Assembly (NCBI GenBank): GCA_000711775.1
Contig: ARYC01000126.1
Location: 62,001 to 126,000 of the forward strand
Reading direction: 5' to 3'
Source of the DNA: Oxytricha trifallax
Lineage: Eukaryota > Ciliophora > Spirotrichea > Sporadotrichida > Oxytrichidae
DNA length: 64,000 nt
Shown: positions 12,634 to 24,183 of the stretch, piece by piece
How positions within the stretch are numbered: the first letter of the stretch is position 1
How the letters are laid out: every line of letters starts with the position of its first letter
Program-made: the position numbers and the translations under genes
Notes under the pieces: generated by a model
What the model was told of the DNA's origin: nothing
Seen by the model: the letters and a program-made list of their open reading frames with translations, nothing else
Databases searched by the model: none

Positions 12634-14925
12634 ATGAATTTTCAAAATAAAAGCCTGCAGGATGCACTCTTCAATCGAAAAATAGAAGAACACAATATAA
12701 ACATGAAGTAACTTTAACCAATGCTTGATGCCTTAAAATAAGTAAGGCCAGTTACTCACAGAGGTTAGCTTTCAAATGTAAACTTGAAAAAGTCTATGAA
12801 AATTTAGCTTGCTAACAGGAATTTACCAGTTTCGAGGATCTAATAAAAAGTTGTAACTTAAGACATCATTCATAATGATACAAAATAGAATAGTAATCTC
12901 TCCACAATAGGTGGAGGAATGACGAGTCGAGAAAATTTTACAGGCTTGTAGTCTATGTCTTCTGTGAGTAGATCTTCTACCCCAAATACCTTTCATAGAA
13001 GACACAAAAGTTCCACACACATTTCTGCGATAAATCAAAACATACTAAGTGGGAAGCTTGGCACTATGCAAGACCCAAGTGAGTAAATAAAGTACTATCA
13101 AGATTACCTTAGAGAGCATTAATAGAGTCAAAAACAATTAAAATAAGATTTGAGTAGCACACTTAAACTCTACGAAGTAGATGACATCAAAATTCTGGAA
13201 GATTAATACAATTAAAATACTAATAAGTAGAAAACTGAACTCTCTGATTCTCATTATACAAGCGATCATCAAGAGACGCTTGATAAGGGTATTATGACTA
13301 CTAGATAACCAATAGAGAAACAGCTTAATCAATCTATGAATTCTAGATTAAAGTCTTAAAGTAGAGTAAATAATACTCATAATTAGAATTTTCTGAACTA
13401 GACTCTAGAAACATAGACAAAATCTAAGAATTTTATACTAGACTAATCCTTATAGTAAAAGCAAGTTCAGAGCTAAAAATAGCCTGAAAGCTCTCAAATC
13501 AATTCTAAGAAGCGGATTGATAGATATGATTTTGAATTAAAATTATAAAACATAGAAAAAACTTATCACTAGTTTGAAGAGTTTTTCAATGAATATCGCG
13601 AGGAGAAATAGAAAGAGCAAATAAAAGAGATCTTCAATCCAAATGAAATAGGGGAAAACTTTAGAGAAAATTAATCTATAAGTTATAATTATGCTTAAAG
13701 TATGACTAATGCTCTAGTAAACAGCTAAAAGATTCATGACATGATTGAGAGCAAGTTCTATAAATTTTAGATACTAAAGAGAGAAATTAATAATCTTCAT
13801 TAGAGCTTAAATCATATTAGCTATAATAGGATTGTGGGAGATTAGAAAATAATCTTTTAAGATTTAAAAAGTACCAAATGCATGTGCAAGAATAATAACT
13901 TTATGAAAAGAGCCCAGTTTAGGCCAGAGAATATTGGAAAAAATACAAACTAGGAAGAGTAAAAATAAACTTTTAGTTAAGCTTCTTCGTTTCATCACAG
14001 AAAAAGAAGTTTAGGAAGAATTTAACAGTAGCCATCATAGAACTAAAACAAATTCAACTCTCATCACTATAATCAAGGTCCTATTAAACTTCAGCTTTAA
14101 GCGACGAATTAAAACAGGGATTTAAGAATATTGATTGAAGGTCATGCTCCCATTACAATTAATCTGAATAATCTCTTGCTTGAATAAACTTAAAATTGTG
14201 TAGCCTAGCCGATTGATGAGTATTTAAACTAAAAACCAGCTGTAGACTTAAATAATATGTTTATGGAAGAAATCCAAAAGTAAAATAGAGACATTAAGAT
14301 CTTTGAGTAGCTTCAAAGTTCTTTTATTAAAGAGCCCGAGGCAAAGTTGCTTTAACCAAATAAAAATAGTGAGATTTAAAATTTGGAGAATTAAGAATAT
14401 TTGAAGCACTTGATTGATACTGACAATAAAGAAAGCAATAATCATAATACATGGAAGATGCACCAAAATCATTTAGATAGAACGAAATCAAAGATTAAAT
14501 AATAAGATTTGAATAGTAACTAAGATGCATAATAAGAGCAAAGTTAAAATATTTTAGAGAACGAAGTTATGAGGAGCCTTTTTGATATAGAAATGTGTGT
14601 AGCCTGCAAATACTAAAAGATACTATACCTAAACTTTATATAATAAATACAAAAATTGGATATGGATTCATAAAGATCGAGTAGTAAATTAGATTTGTTC
14701 ATTAAGGAAACTATTGAAAGTTATCTCAATAAAACTGCTTCTTTTAGCGACCAAAAAGAAACTTAGAAATTAATTTCAAAACTGATTATGTAAATAATTT
14801 TAAACTTATTTAACGCTATATTAGATTACAAACTGATTAACTAAAATAGATTGGAAAAATCTTACCTCTTCACACCTTGCTTAATGAAAAAGTTTTTAAA
14901 TTCTTTGCATTTATAATGCAAATGA
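12634..14925 (+). CDS. Large Gln/Ser-rich coiled-coil protein, N-terminal part or separate gene
   Basis: A single uninterrupted frame of about 760 codons from ATG 12634 (MNFQNKSLQDALFNRKIEEH) to TGA 14923-14925. Many TAA/TAG codons are read as Gln. It has Ser/Thr-rich segments (SSVSRSSTPNTFHRRHKSST), charged helical stretches predicted to form coiled coils (QNIEKTYHQFEEFFNEYREE, KFQILKREINNLHQSLNH) and a small cysteine cluster (TKCMCKNNN). No family was recognised. The next frame starts only 44 bp downstream, and an alternative reading joins both through a CA-flanked 28-bp insert at about 14919-14946, giving LHLQCILRLSKEMPKVSV. The two may therefore be one germline gene. Absence of internal TGA over 2.3 kb makes the coding call firm. 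Confidence 0.7.
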
Positions 14926-14968
14926 CTTTCTAATTGTACAATGAATCATTTTAAGACTTTCAAAAGAA

Positions 14969-17900
14969 ATGCCAAAAGTAAGTGTAATTGCCTTAATTTT
15001 ACAATTAAATAGTTTACAGTCAGAATTAGCAGATTTAAATTATACGAGAAGTGATAATGATCTTTTACAAATGGAACTTGTAACTTTAAAGCAATAGCTT
15101 TCAGAAGCTAATGATCTTTTAAGTATATATAACCAAGACAGGCAGGTAGTGATTAAGGATATAGAAAAAGATATATTAGAGTTGAACTAAAACTTTAACA
15201 GCCATTCAAGGCATTAATTGAAACTTAAAGAAAATATTGAAAAAGATGTTAAGCTTGCTATAAATGACATATCTGACTAAAACAAATCGCAGAATGAGAA
15301 TTTACTGGATATGATGAATATTATTCTTAAGAAGTTTGAAATTGTAAAATATTCTCTTAATCAGAATTCCAGTATTGGTACTCAAACTATAATTGTAGGG
15401 TAACAGAGAATTCATACTGATTAAAGTCAAAATAAAGATTCTGTTTAACATGGGAAAAGCTTTTATTGGAAATCTCTAGAAGTATTTAGGCCTTTGCTCT
15501 CTTATGAATTATAGAGAAGAAGATATTGTATAGTTATGTTAGAATTTTATGAATGAATTGATTAAGTATTCAATAATGTTTACTCAATATTTCGAAGTTT
15601 TCGAGGTATAGCAAATCTGTGAAGAATTTATATCATTCATAACCAAGATAAAACTTAAGAACTTAGAAAATTTACATATACCACTTTAAAAATTGCCTTA
15701 CACCATAACATAAGAGACAAAGTAAGAACGATTAAAAAATGGTAATAAAAGACTTAACAGACCCTAATCAAATATTTAATTGACCTATACACTTGACAAG
15801 AAAGTAAGTCCTTTAATGAAAGACATTATACGCTATGGTTCAAAAGATGAAATGCTTAATTTAATGGTAGAATTTCTTCTCTTCAAGAACTAGAATAATA
15901 AGAAAGGAGATATGATAAGTATAGACGTCAATCATTTATTTCAAAGCCTTGAAAAGGTGTGTGTCAATAAGAAACACATCAGCTCTAAAATGATATTACT
16001 TATTTTTAACTACTAGAGTGATTTTTAAGATGTTGAAGATATTCACTACTAGAATGATATAGGAAGGACAACTAGAAAAGTTAAGAATTAAGTAAGCTAA
16101 ATAGGAAATTTAACAGGAGAGCTAATAAACATTAATTCTGCTGTAAATGAAAAGATAACCTAAATGACATACTAAACCTATTATCTTATAGAGAAAATCC
16201 TTAAGAAAGAAAAGTACATTAATACTGTCTTTAGTTAATTTTTAAACGATCAAACTTTAGCTCTTCATTCCACTGATTTACTCAATAAAAAGCTTTCTTT
16301 AAGGATAATTTTCATTTTGTTCGAAATAATGTTAGGAAAATTGTAGCTTTAACTTAAAACAGAGCTTATTGACTCTATTTATCATCATTATGCCTAAGGA
16401 GATGATTACAGAGAAGCTTCCTAAATTTCCAAATACTTTTCACTTATAGCTGTGTAAGTAATGATGAAAAATAAGTCTTCCACTATGCACTATGATTGGT
16501 TAATAGAATAGCTCTATGGCTTAATAACTACTCAAACTTAAGTATCAATTCAAGATTTGATTAATGATGATTTCACTAATGAAAATGTTTTCAACATGGT
16601 CCAGAAACAGTTTGAAAGGACTAAAGATGACAGTTTACACTCAACTAACGTTTTTAATTTTCAAATGCATTAAATTGAAGAGCAAAAGAGTCCAAGTGAG
16701 AATAAATCATAGTCACCTTCATTTATACAGTCAAAGAGCACTTTTCAGAGACAGCCTTCCTATAGAAGAACTGCTTAAGCAAAAACTGCATTAATTTAGC
16801 TTGCATCATCGAACAGCAAAAAAACTTATAGTGTGTAAAAATGCTTCACTTTGGTAAATTTTGAATTTTCCCCAATTAAAAGAAAGATTCATTCTTTGAA
16901 TAATCAATAAATGCCTTTTTATAGTAATGTTGAAATTTATTTCTTTCTCATTTATTTTAATAGAAACTGATTTGATTAAGAAAAGAAATACCTCCCCAAA
17001 TCTTCTCCTATAATGCCAAGAGGAAAGGAATCTAATTATACACTTCTTGATAATTCTGTAAGCCTTTCACCATCGCCAAACGTTTTAAAATCAAGATTTG
17101 ATAAGGACTAACTTGACGAAGAAAATTATGACTTCACAGAATTAAATCACATTACCGACTAATCAATAAAGAACAAGTTGGATGCAAGAAAGGAGTTCAT
17201 TATAAAAGACCTCAACATGGAAAAGTTTATCAGGCTTTTGAACTATTAAAAAATTCAATTACCTTGTATAAAGGATGCTTTGAGGGATTACAAGTCATTT
17301 TTCATTTAGGATGATGAGTTTAAATAAGAGTAGATTAGAATTGAAAAGCCTGCAAACTAGATAAAAACTGAATAGCAATACTTATCCTTCTTATATATAA
17401 TGAAGCAAGGTAATTAAATTACATTTTAACAATTATAGAAAACTTAAACCCAACTCTCGACAACTTCTTTACTGTTTTAAGGCGTTATCTCATAAATGAA
17501 AGATCTGTTATGTAATTTACCTGAAATTAATTAGCATGTATGTTATAGGGTTGGATTATTGGATTTTGTAAGTCTCTTCATATTGCTAGTTATGAAGAAT
17601 TTAGATTCTAGAAAGCACATTGTACTTGAGGTATATTATCAGTTGATTTTTCAATAACTTTATAGAAATATAAGCAACTCGATGTGAATGGCAAAGGTCT
17701 TAAAGAAGTAGAGCTAAACTAATTATTAATGCAATTAGATTTCCATCGCTAACTGAAGCAGAAATAATTCCAGCATATTATTGATGAAATAAAGTTCGCT
17801 AAAATACATCAGCTTATGTAACTAAATTAAAAGGCTCAATCAAATTCTAACACTCTTTCGCAAAACACCTAAGCTGTGAACTCTGTTTAATAGTAGAATG

Positions 17901-18319
17901 TGATTGGTCTTAATTAAACCATCCTTATAACAAATTAATAACCTCATACTCCTTCAAATCTTGACTAGCACAATAATCATGATAAGGTTGAAGAGTTTTA
18001 GAGATAGCTTGAAGATAAAAAATCTGACAGTTTTATGATGTTCAAGTACAAAGAAATCTAAGATGTAATTGAAAACAAATGGTGGATTATAAAAGAACTT
18101 AATTCTGTGAGAGATGATTTCTTGAGCATAGCACAAGATATTGAGAAGAAAAAGCTTTTGAATAAGATCAGACAGAAAACTCTCTCAAATTTAAAGGAAA
18201 AATAGAAGTAGACAGAATTAAGCAGCTTAAATAATACAGCTGGCAAGTAGCATGTCAAAAATGGAAGATCATTTGACTAATCAATATCTGATAAATAAAG
18301 CCACAGCATAACTGATTGA
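14969..18319 (+). CDS. Large helical/coiled-coil protein of unknown function
   Basis: Starts at ATG 14969 (MPKVSVIALILQLNSLQSEL) or is the continuation of the frame upstream, and ends at TGA 18317-18319. The first ~150 residues are a strong coiled coil (DLLQMELVTLKQQLSEAN, EKDILELNQNFN). A frame change between about 15390 and 15550 separates this from GNLQKYLGLCSLMNYREED and the long helical middle; a short IES or second start (ATG 15451) is possible. Introns near 16880-16990, 17412-17440, 17508-17543 and 17630-17666 join the later exons, which end in a basic Lys-rich segment (SNLKEKQKQTELSSLNN). No domain recognised; a structural or axonemal role would be a guess. Confidence 0.6.
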
Positions 18320-18536
18320 TTGATTAAATATTTATATTTTGGAATTCAATAATATCTAACTAAAAGCTTGCTTGCACTATAAACAAAATGAATGTTGAAC
18401 ATATTTTTGTTTAAATAAATCTGCATAAAATCAAGCTCATGCTATTTGATAATTTTTCTTCCTAAGCTTGATTTTGCTATGCACGAAAAGTTTATTTTGT
18501 CTCTTTATTTTTGGTTTCAAAATAAGAGAATCATGC

Positions 18537-19300
18537 TCAGTGATGACCGTGAGATCTTTCTTTCTTTTCAAGGAATTTAGTGAAATTTGGGTCCCCGGAG
18601 CTGAGTCTCTCAACAGCATATCTGTGCTTGTTGTGAGTTGCTCTAGTTTCCATTTCACTGTTATACACTTTTCTAGTGACTCTTCCCTTAACTTCTTTCA
18701 CATCATTGAAGAATGACCAACTCACTAGAGATTAAGCGTAAGTTATTTATTAATTGTAGAAATTTGTAAGAAAGTATGTGAAAATTAATAGCAATCTAAA
18801 TATACTTACAAAGAGCAAAACCACCAAGTAATACTACAAAATAACCTTCTTTTTCGTAGTTCCAGGTGTATGGCTTGTACCAATCTGGGAATTTTCTAGT
18901 GTTTTAATGTGCAAGTGGTGCATTCAATTATATAAATTTAACAATTATTTAGTTCTTATATCAAAGCGTATTTATAGATCAACTATTTTAATAAAATTGG
19001 CTCCTACAGGTAAATCTCTCTGAATGCTAAAATAACATTGTTTTATTAATCATTTATCAATATGAAATTAGAGAGATATATTTTAGATAAGTCTTAATAA
19101 AGTCAATCGCAATTATGATAAATCGTAGTTATTTTTGTATGAACTTACTGAGGATATTCGTTATTGTGAGGTCTATTATTGTAAGCATTGTTGGTACCTC
19201 TGAATGAGTGTGGGTAGTTGAACTGATGCATGTTTCTAGCCACTCCCTCTGAGCTTTGCTTGAAAGAGCGTCTCATGTGTACAGACAATAATGAATTCAT
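18537..19300 (-). CDS. Small single-pass mitochondrial-looking protein
   Basis: ATG at 19300; TGA at 18537-18539. The start (MNSLLSVHMRRSFKQSS) is a basic amphipathic helix typical of mitochondrial import. Then come Asn/His/Tyr-rich sequence, the motif DLPVGAN-APLAHQNTRKF with PDWYKPYTWNYEKEGYFVV, one hydrophobic segment (VVLLGGFALLSWSFF) and a charged tail ending in SHGHH. The layout resembles accessory subunits of respiratory complexes, but no specific subunit is recognised. Two introns are canonical (donors GTAAGT). The junction between GAN and APLAH has no GT-AG sites but has AAT direct repeats and is probably an IES (18922-18995). Confidence 0.7.
18922..18995. other. Candidate 74-bp IES with AAT pointer
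   Basis: On the coding (minus) strand GGAGCC-AAT precedes and AAT-GCACCA follows a 74-bp AT-rich stretch lacking GT-AG ends and containing a TGA. Removing one AAT plus the spacer gives VGANAPLAH in frame. Confidence 0.6.
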
Positions 19301-19715
19301 TTTGATTTATTTTATTATAATTATTATTACTTTAAATTATATAAAAGCGTTTGACAAGTAATAGTAAAGGACAGGGATTGAATTTAATTGGATAAAATGG
19401 AAAATAAAAATTAATGCGAGATTTGCAAAGCTTAATAGACTATAATTAAACGGTAATATTACAAATATAATCTAAATAAATAATTAAAAGACTAAATTTT
19501 ATTTAAATTTTGCATATTAAAAATGTATTTTTCTCGCCATTATGAGATATAAATACAGATTTAAAAAAATTTAAAAAGCTTTATTGAGATTTTTATTATA
19601 TAAAACATTTCTAATTTATGCTTAGCGAAAATTTTATATGCTTGAATTAATAATATTAGATCATTGTATATTTTAGTATTTTGAGTGAATAACGAATATA
19701 ATAAATTGAGTCAAG
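19301..19715. other. Intergenic, AT-rich
   Basis: Divergent promoter interval between the mitochondrial-looking gene and the polo-like kinase. It is very AT-rich with long T and A tracts. I see no open frame, repeat or RNA gene in it. Confidence 0.6.
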
Positions 19716-22700
19716 ATGATGTTAAATCAGTAAACTTAATAGCTAATTGGAGTGAGTCCCTTACAAAATGCGTGCTTGCCACAACCCCTAATGCAAGCTC
19801 AAATAAATCTAAATCCTGAAGATAATCAAAGGGCACTCCTAGCACATCCCAATCAAGACTAAAATACTGACCCCACTAATTAACACTCAAATGTTCCTCA
19901 AGTAAAATTAACACAAAATTGTCATTAGAGAGTTTAATTAACTTTATCCATTTTTTTAGATCATTCATAAAATACAATTAATTATAATTAAGGAGTAGGC
20001 ATGACTGTATTTATTTGCTTGTTTTTATAATTATTCCAAAATAATTTATAAAATTGAGGAAAAGATAATTAATGCAAATGGAGAGGAGACTATCATAAGG
20101 TATTTGAAAGGTAGATTTCTCGGAAAAGTAATTTACTAGTTTATTATTAATACCAATATAAAATAGGGAGGCTTTGCGAAGTGTTATGAGTTGAGATATG
20201 CTGAACCTCAAAATACTTAGTAAAAAAACAGAATATTTGCGGTAAAGGTTGTACCCAAAGCTAGTTTAACCAGAACTAAAGCAAGACAAAAGGTAAATAT
20301 TTTTACTTATTAATGCACCATATTAAATTCTTTGTAGTTGACTAGTGAAATCAAGATTCATAAATCATTGTGCAATGAGTTTGTAGTGCAGTTTGATAGA
20401 TATTTTGAAGACAAAGAAAATGTATATAATATCCTTTAAGTAAATTAACTCAAATTAAAGTTGAGAATTCATAATAAAAAGATTGAAAATATAATATATT
20501 CAAAACTTTTATTTAAGATATCAGGAAATGCAAAACTAATTGAGTAAATTTATTTGAATATCATTTTTTTATTAAGAAAATAACTGTTATTTTAAGTCTT
20601 ATTTCTTATTAAATTCCTGTATTCATCTAATCCATCCATTTGGTTTATCTTATTAGATATTTGTCAAAATCAGTCACTTAATGAATTAGTACGTCGCAGA
20701 AAAAGATTGACTGAGCTCGAAGCTTAATGCTATCTAATGCAACTTATCAAGGCAACTGACTATCTGCACAAATTCAAAGTGATCCACAGAGAGTAAGTCT
20801 AATTAAGACTTTGTTAATAATTCTTTTAGTCTCAAGTTGGGCAATTTATTTTTGTCAGAAAGGATGCAATTAAAAGTTGGAGATTTCGGGCTTGCAGCGA
20901 AGGTAGTCTTTGATGGTGAAAAGAAAAGAACGATATGTGGGACTCCCAATTATATTGCACCTGAAATTTTAGACTCAAAACTTGGTCATTCATATGAAGT
21001 AGATTACTGGTCTATTGGAGTTATTCTTTACACTCTGCTTGTCGGTAGACCACCTTTTGAGTCACCAGAAGTTAAGTATAATTAATTCATGTCTTGATGT
21101 TATTGTTGTTAATTATAAACCTACAAGAAAATTAAAGCCAATTAATATCAATTTCCTGAAGGGGTACCAATGTCTGATTAAGCCAAGGATTTCATTCGAT
21201 AACTTCTTAAAACTGAGCCCTCTTAAAGAATGACTTTGAAAGAGATGTATGCTCATGATTTCTTAAACATGAATAAGATTCCTGAGTTTTTGCCAATATC
21301 TACTTTAGTTTGCCCTCCTTCAAATACTTTCATTAAATAATACCTTGGAGTTGCATTACCAGCAGAAAAATCTCCTTCTGACTATAATTAAAATACAGTA
21401 CTTCAAAATTTTCAATAAATTTAAACAGCAAGAACTCCTACTAATATTGGTTTAGCTTCTGGAAGTCAAAGCCAACGACGCTTGAATGATGGAAAAGAAA
21501 CTTAGAGATACATTGGTCATGACTTGAATGATGGACTCTTAGCAACTACAAGAGATGTAGTTGGAATTTCAGCATACTAAACTTTGTAAGAAGATTGCAA
21601 AACATAAAGAGAACTGATTAGAAATCCTACCTATAACATCATCCAAACTTAGTAGCAAAACTATATGCAAGGATCAGTAAGCCAAAGCCCTAGAGGAGGA
21701 ATATCAGATTTTTAATTTGGAAAGACATCAAGAATTGATTAGTCTAACAATAATGGATTAGTATCGGGTCGACCAAGCACATCACCCTATTAAAAGGATT
21801 CTAATATTTATCAAACTGGAATTACTTCAGGAATGAGTCAAACTCCAAGAAACCTCAATACTGATAAAAGAATGTCAAATATCATCTAAAATAACAACTA
21901 TAAAACTGAATAACAACCAAACTATTCGCCTGTTCCTAACTTCAATCAAACCGTGACAAATCCTATGAAGAGAAATATGGAGAAAGAAAACAATTACATG
22001 ACGCAGACTATCGATGAAAATCTAAATTTGCATACTTAGCTTAGGACAACTAGAGACTATATTAACAATCAGAAGTAAGAACCATAAAATGAACCTGTAG
22101 CTAAGATAGAATTGACTAATGCAGCACATTTCCCCATAGAAAGCTTAGTATACAGTGATAAGCTATAGCAAAGAACAGAACTTATAGTTTAATATGTAGA
22201 TTTTTCAACTAAGTATGGGATGGGATATAAACTCTCAAACGGTCAATATGAGTTTTATTTAATGACTCTACAAAAATACTCTTAGATGCTAATTTATTCC
22301 ATTTTGACTATGTCTAAAGAAATCCAAATGGTCAAGACGATGATGTTCAAAAGCCTGAACTTCTTCAATTATCCAAAAGCAATTAACAAGAAAGTAATTC
22401 TTTTACAGCACTTTAAAAGCTACCTTGATGGAAATCAAAAGTTCAAGCCTCTAGAATTTAAGTTTGATCCTCAAAACCCACCAGCAAAACTAAACTTAAG
22501 TCAACCAAGTTATCTTAAAAAATGGAAGAGAGCTAAGAAGGCAATATTGTTTAGACTTAGCAACAAGATCATTTAAGTTATTTTCTAAGATTAATCAGAG
22601 TTGATACTTTGTAGTGGAAATGGTATTGTGACATTTATCAGTTCTAAAAAGTAGATTAAGAAGTTGCCCTTGAGTAGCGATTTAGAAAGCAAGGATCCCA

Positions 22701-23416
22701 GTATGTATAAGAGATTGTAGTATGCTAAGGAAATTTTGATTCAAATGATTAATAAGAATGAGACTAAAAGCAGTTCAAAGATTGATAAGAACCTTTATAG
22801 TGCCACAACCACTCTAACTACTGATCGATAAACTAAAACAATGCTTGAAAGTACTTAGTAGCCAAGTGCATTAATAAATTCTCTTTCTTAAAATCTAAGA
22901 GCAAACGATTTCCAGAATTTGCAGTCACATAGAACAACTCATCTAGCTCCTATAAATCCAACTGCTGAATTAATAAGCTTGAAACATTTCGTAAATCCAA
23001 GTAGAGATTTGCAGACTGAGAGAAACTACAATCAAGAAGATCTATCTTCAACTTTATCAAAACAGCGAACTGTAGAATATAAACCTTCGACGAAGGATAA
23101 CTAGCCCACTTACATACCAAAGAACTCACACCAAAACTACTAAACTTAAAATTAGCCTTATCAAAGAGCTGTATTCAATGGAGGGAACACTATAAACTTC
23201 AATGTTAGTACAAACTCAGTAAATCAGTAGCAATTGCATCAAGCTTAAACATATAGAAAGCAAACTTTCCAAAACTAAAATCATGGAGGTATTTCAGGGG
23301 GATTCACTAATTTAAACTACAATACAGTTACTAGTCATAAAAACTAGCTTTCAGCTGGGTCAGGTAACAATCAAAACATGCAATTTAAATATTAAGTTAA
23401 GCAGACATAACATTGA
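19716..23416 (+). CDS. PLK: Polo-like kinase with polo boxes, interrupted by IESs
   Basis: Cell-cycle Ser/Thr kinase. After a Gln-rich N-terminus the kinase domain has [24 protein letters not shown], a PLK-type [12 protein letters not shown] helix, [22 protein letters not shown], the activation loop [12 protein letters not shown] and [20 protein letters not shown], then [16 protein letters not shown] long Gln/Ser-rich linker leads to polo-box sequence ([64 protein letters not shown]). Several GT-AG introns occur, one restoring the D of HRD. Two IESs break the kinase (20430-20645, 21077-21115). A pair of compensating frame changes at about 22245 and 22380 in polo box 1 is unexplained. Ends at TGA 23414-23416. 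Family call very secure. Confidence 0.88.
20430..20645. other. IES, 216 bp, TATC pointer, in PLK kinase domain
   Basis: TATC at 20430-20433 is repeated at 20646-20649. The frame ENVYNI before it and [17 protein letters not shown] after it are separated by AT-rich sequence with stops and no GT-AG pair. Removing one TATC plus spacer gives [15 protein letters not shown], exactly the expected kinase hinge region. Confidence 0.8.
21077..21115. other. IES, 39 bp, TA pointer with 9-bp terminal inverted repeats
   Basis: Between FESPEVK and [15 protein letters not shown] of the kinase. The insert starts TATAATTAA (21077-21085) and ends TTAATTATA (21109-21117), a perfect inverted repeat. Removing it with one TA kept gives [13 protein letters not shown] in frame, matching the family. 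Confidence 0.8.
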
Positions 23417-23597
23417 AAAGTACATTTATAACATACACCAAATTAATTTGAATTTTCTGATAAGTTAGCTATTTTTACTTGTGAAGTATTTATTTATTTA
23501 TTTTGCTTTTATTGCACTTTTTAATAAATTTAAGACATTAAATTAACATAACTTATTTTTATAATTCTTTTTATAATTAAATTTATAAATTCTAGCA

Positions 23598-24155
23598 ATG
23601 GATCAAAACTTAAGTCTTACTAACTAACCAAATTAACTTTAAGATTTTTCAGTCACAGATAGCGTGTATCGTTAATTAGAATTCAAAAAAATATCGCAGA
23701 AAGTTAAAAAGAATAGACCAGAATTGAATAAGCTACTTTGTGATGTTCTTTACCAACCACCAGCTCACTTCTAATAAAATCAGAATTTAAATGTGGAATT
23801 AACTGAGCATATAATAAAATATTGGTTTTTAGTTTCATAGTCAAAATTTTTGAATTTTAAATCGAATAAAATTATAGATTAAACCTATACTTTTAGTTAT
23901 TTAAAGCTCAAAATTTTAATTTTAAAAATCCAACCTCATTTATAAAGTTTAATATTACATTTATACCTATAGATTCTTGTTTATTTAGAAAATTAGGAGA
24001 ATGCATTATAATAAAAAATTACTCTAGGATTATTTCCTAAATATATTAAAAAATATAAACTGAGCAATAGATCAAGAATGCACTTCAATTTGATGAGAAA
24101 ATAATATCATGGGAGAAATAGAGATGAATTTATAATTAAATAAGTTTATAAATGA
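23598..24155 (+). CDS. Small protein of unknown function
   Basis: Uninterrupted 185-codon frame from ATG 23598 (MDQNLSLTNQPNQ) to TGA 24153-24155. It contains a basic region (KKISQKVKKNRPELNK), the segment LLCDVLYQPPAHFQQNQ and a basic C-terminus (KYKLSNRSRMHFNLMRKQ). The middle is unusually Leu/Ile-rich and might hide an unrecognised intron or IES. It ends 28 bp from the stop of the convergent calpain-like gene. No family recognised. Confidence 0.5.
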
Positions 24156-24183
24156 AATCTTTAAATTTAAATCAATTTCTAAA

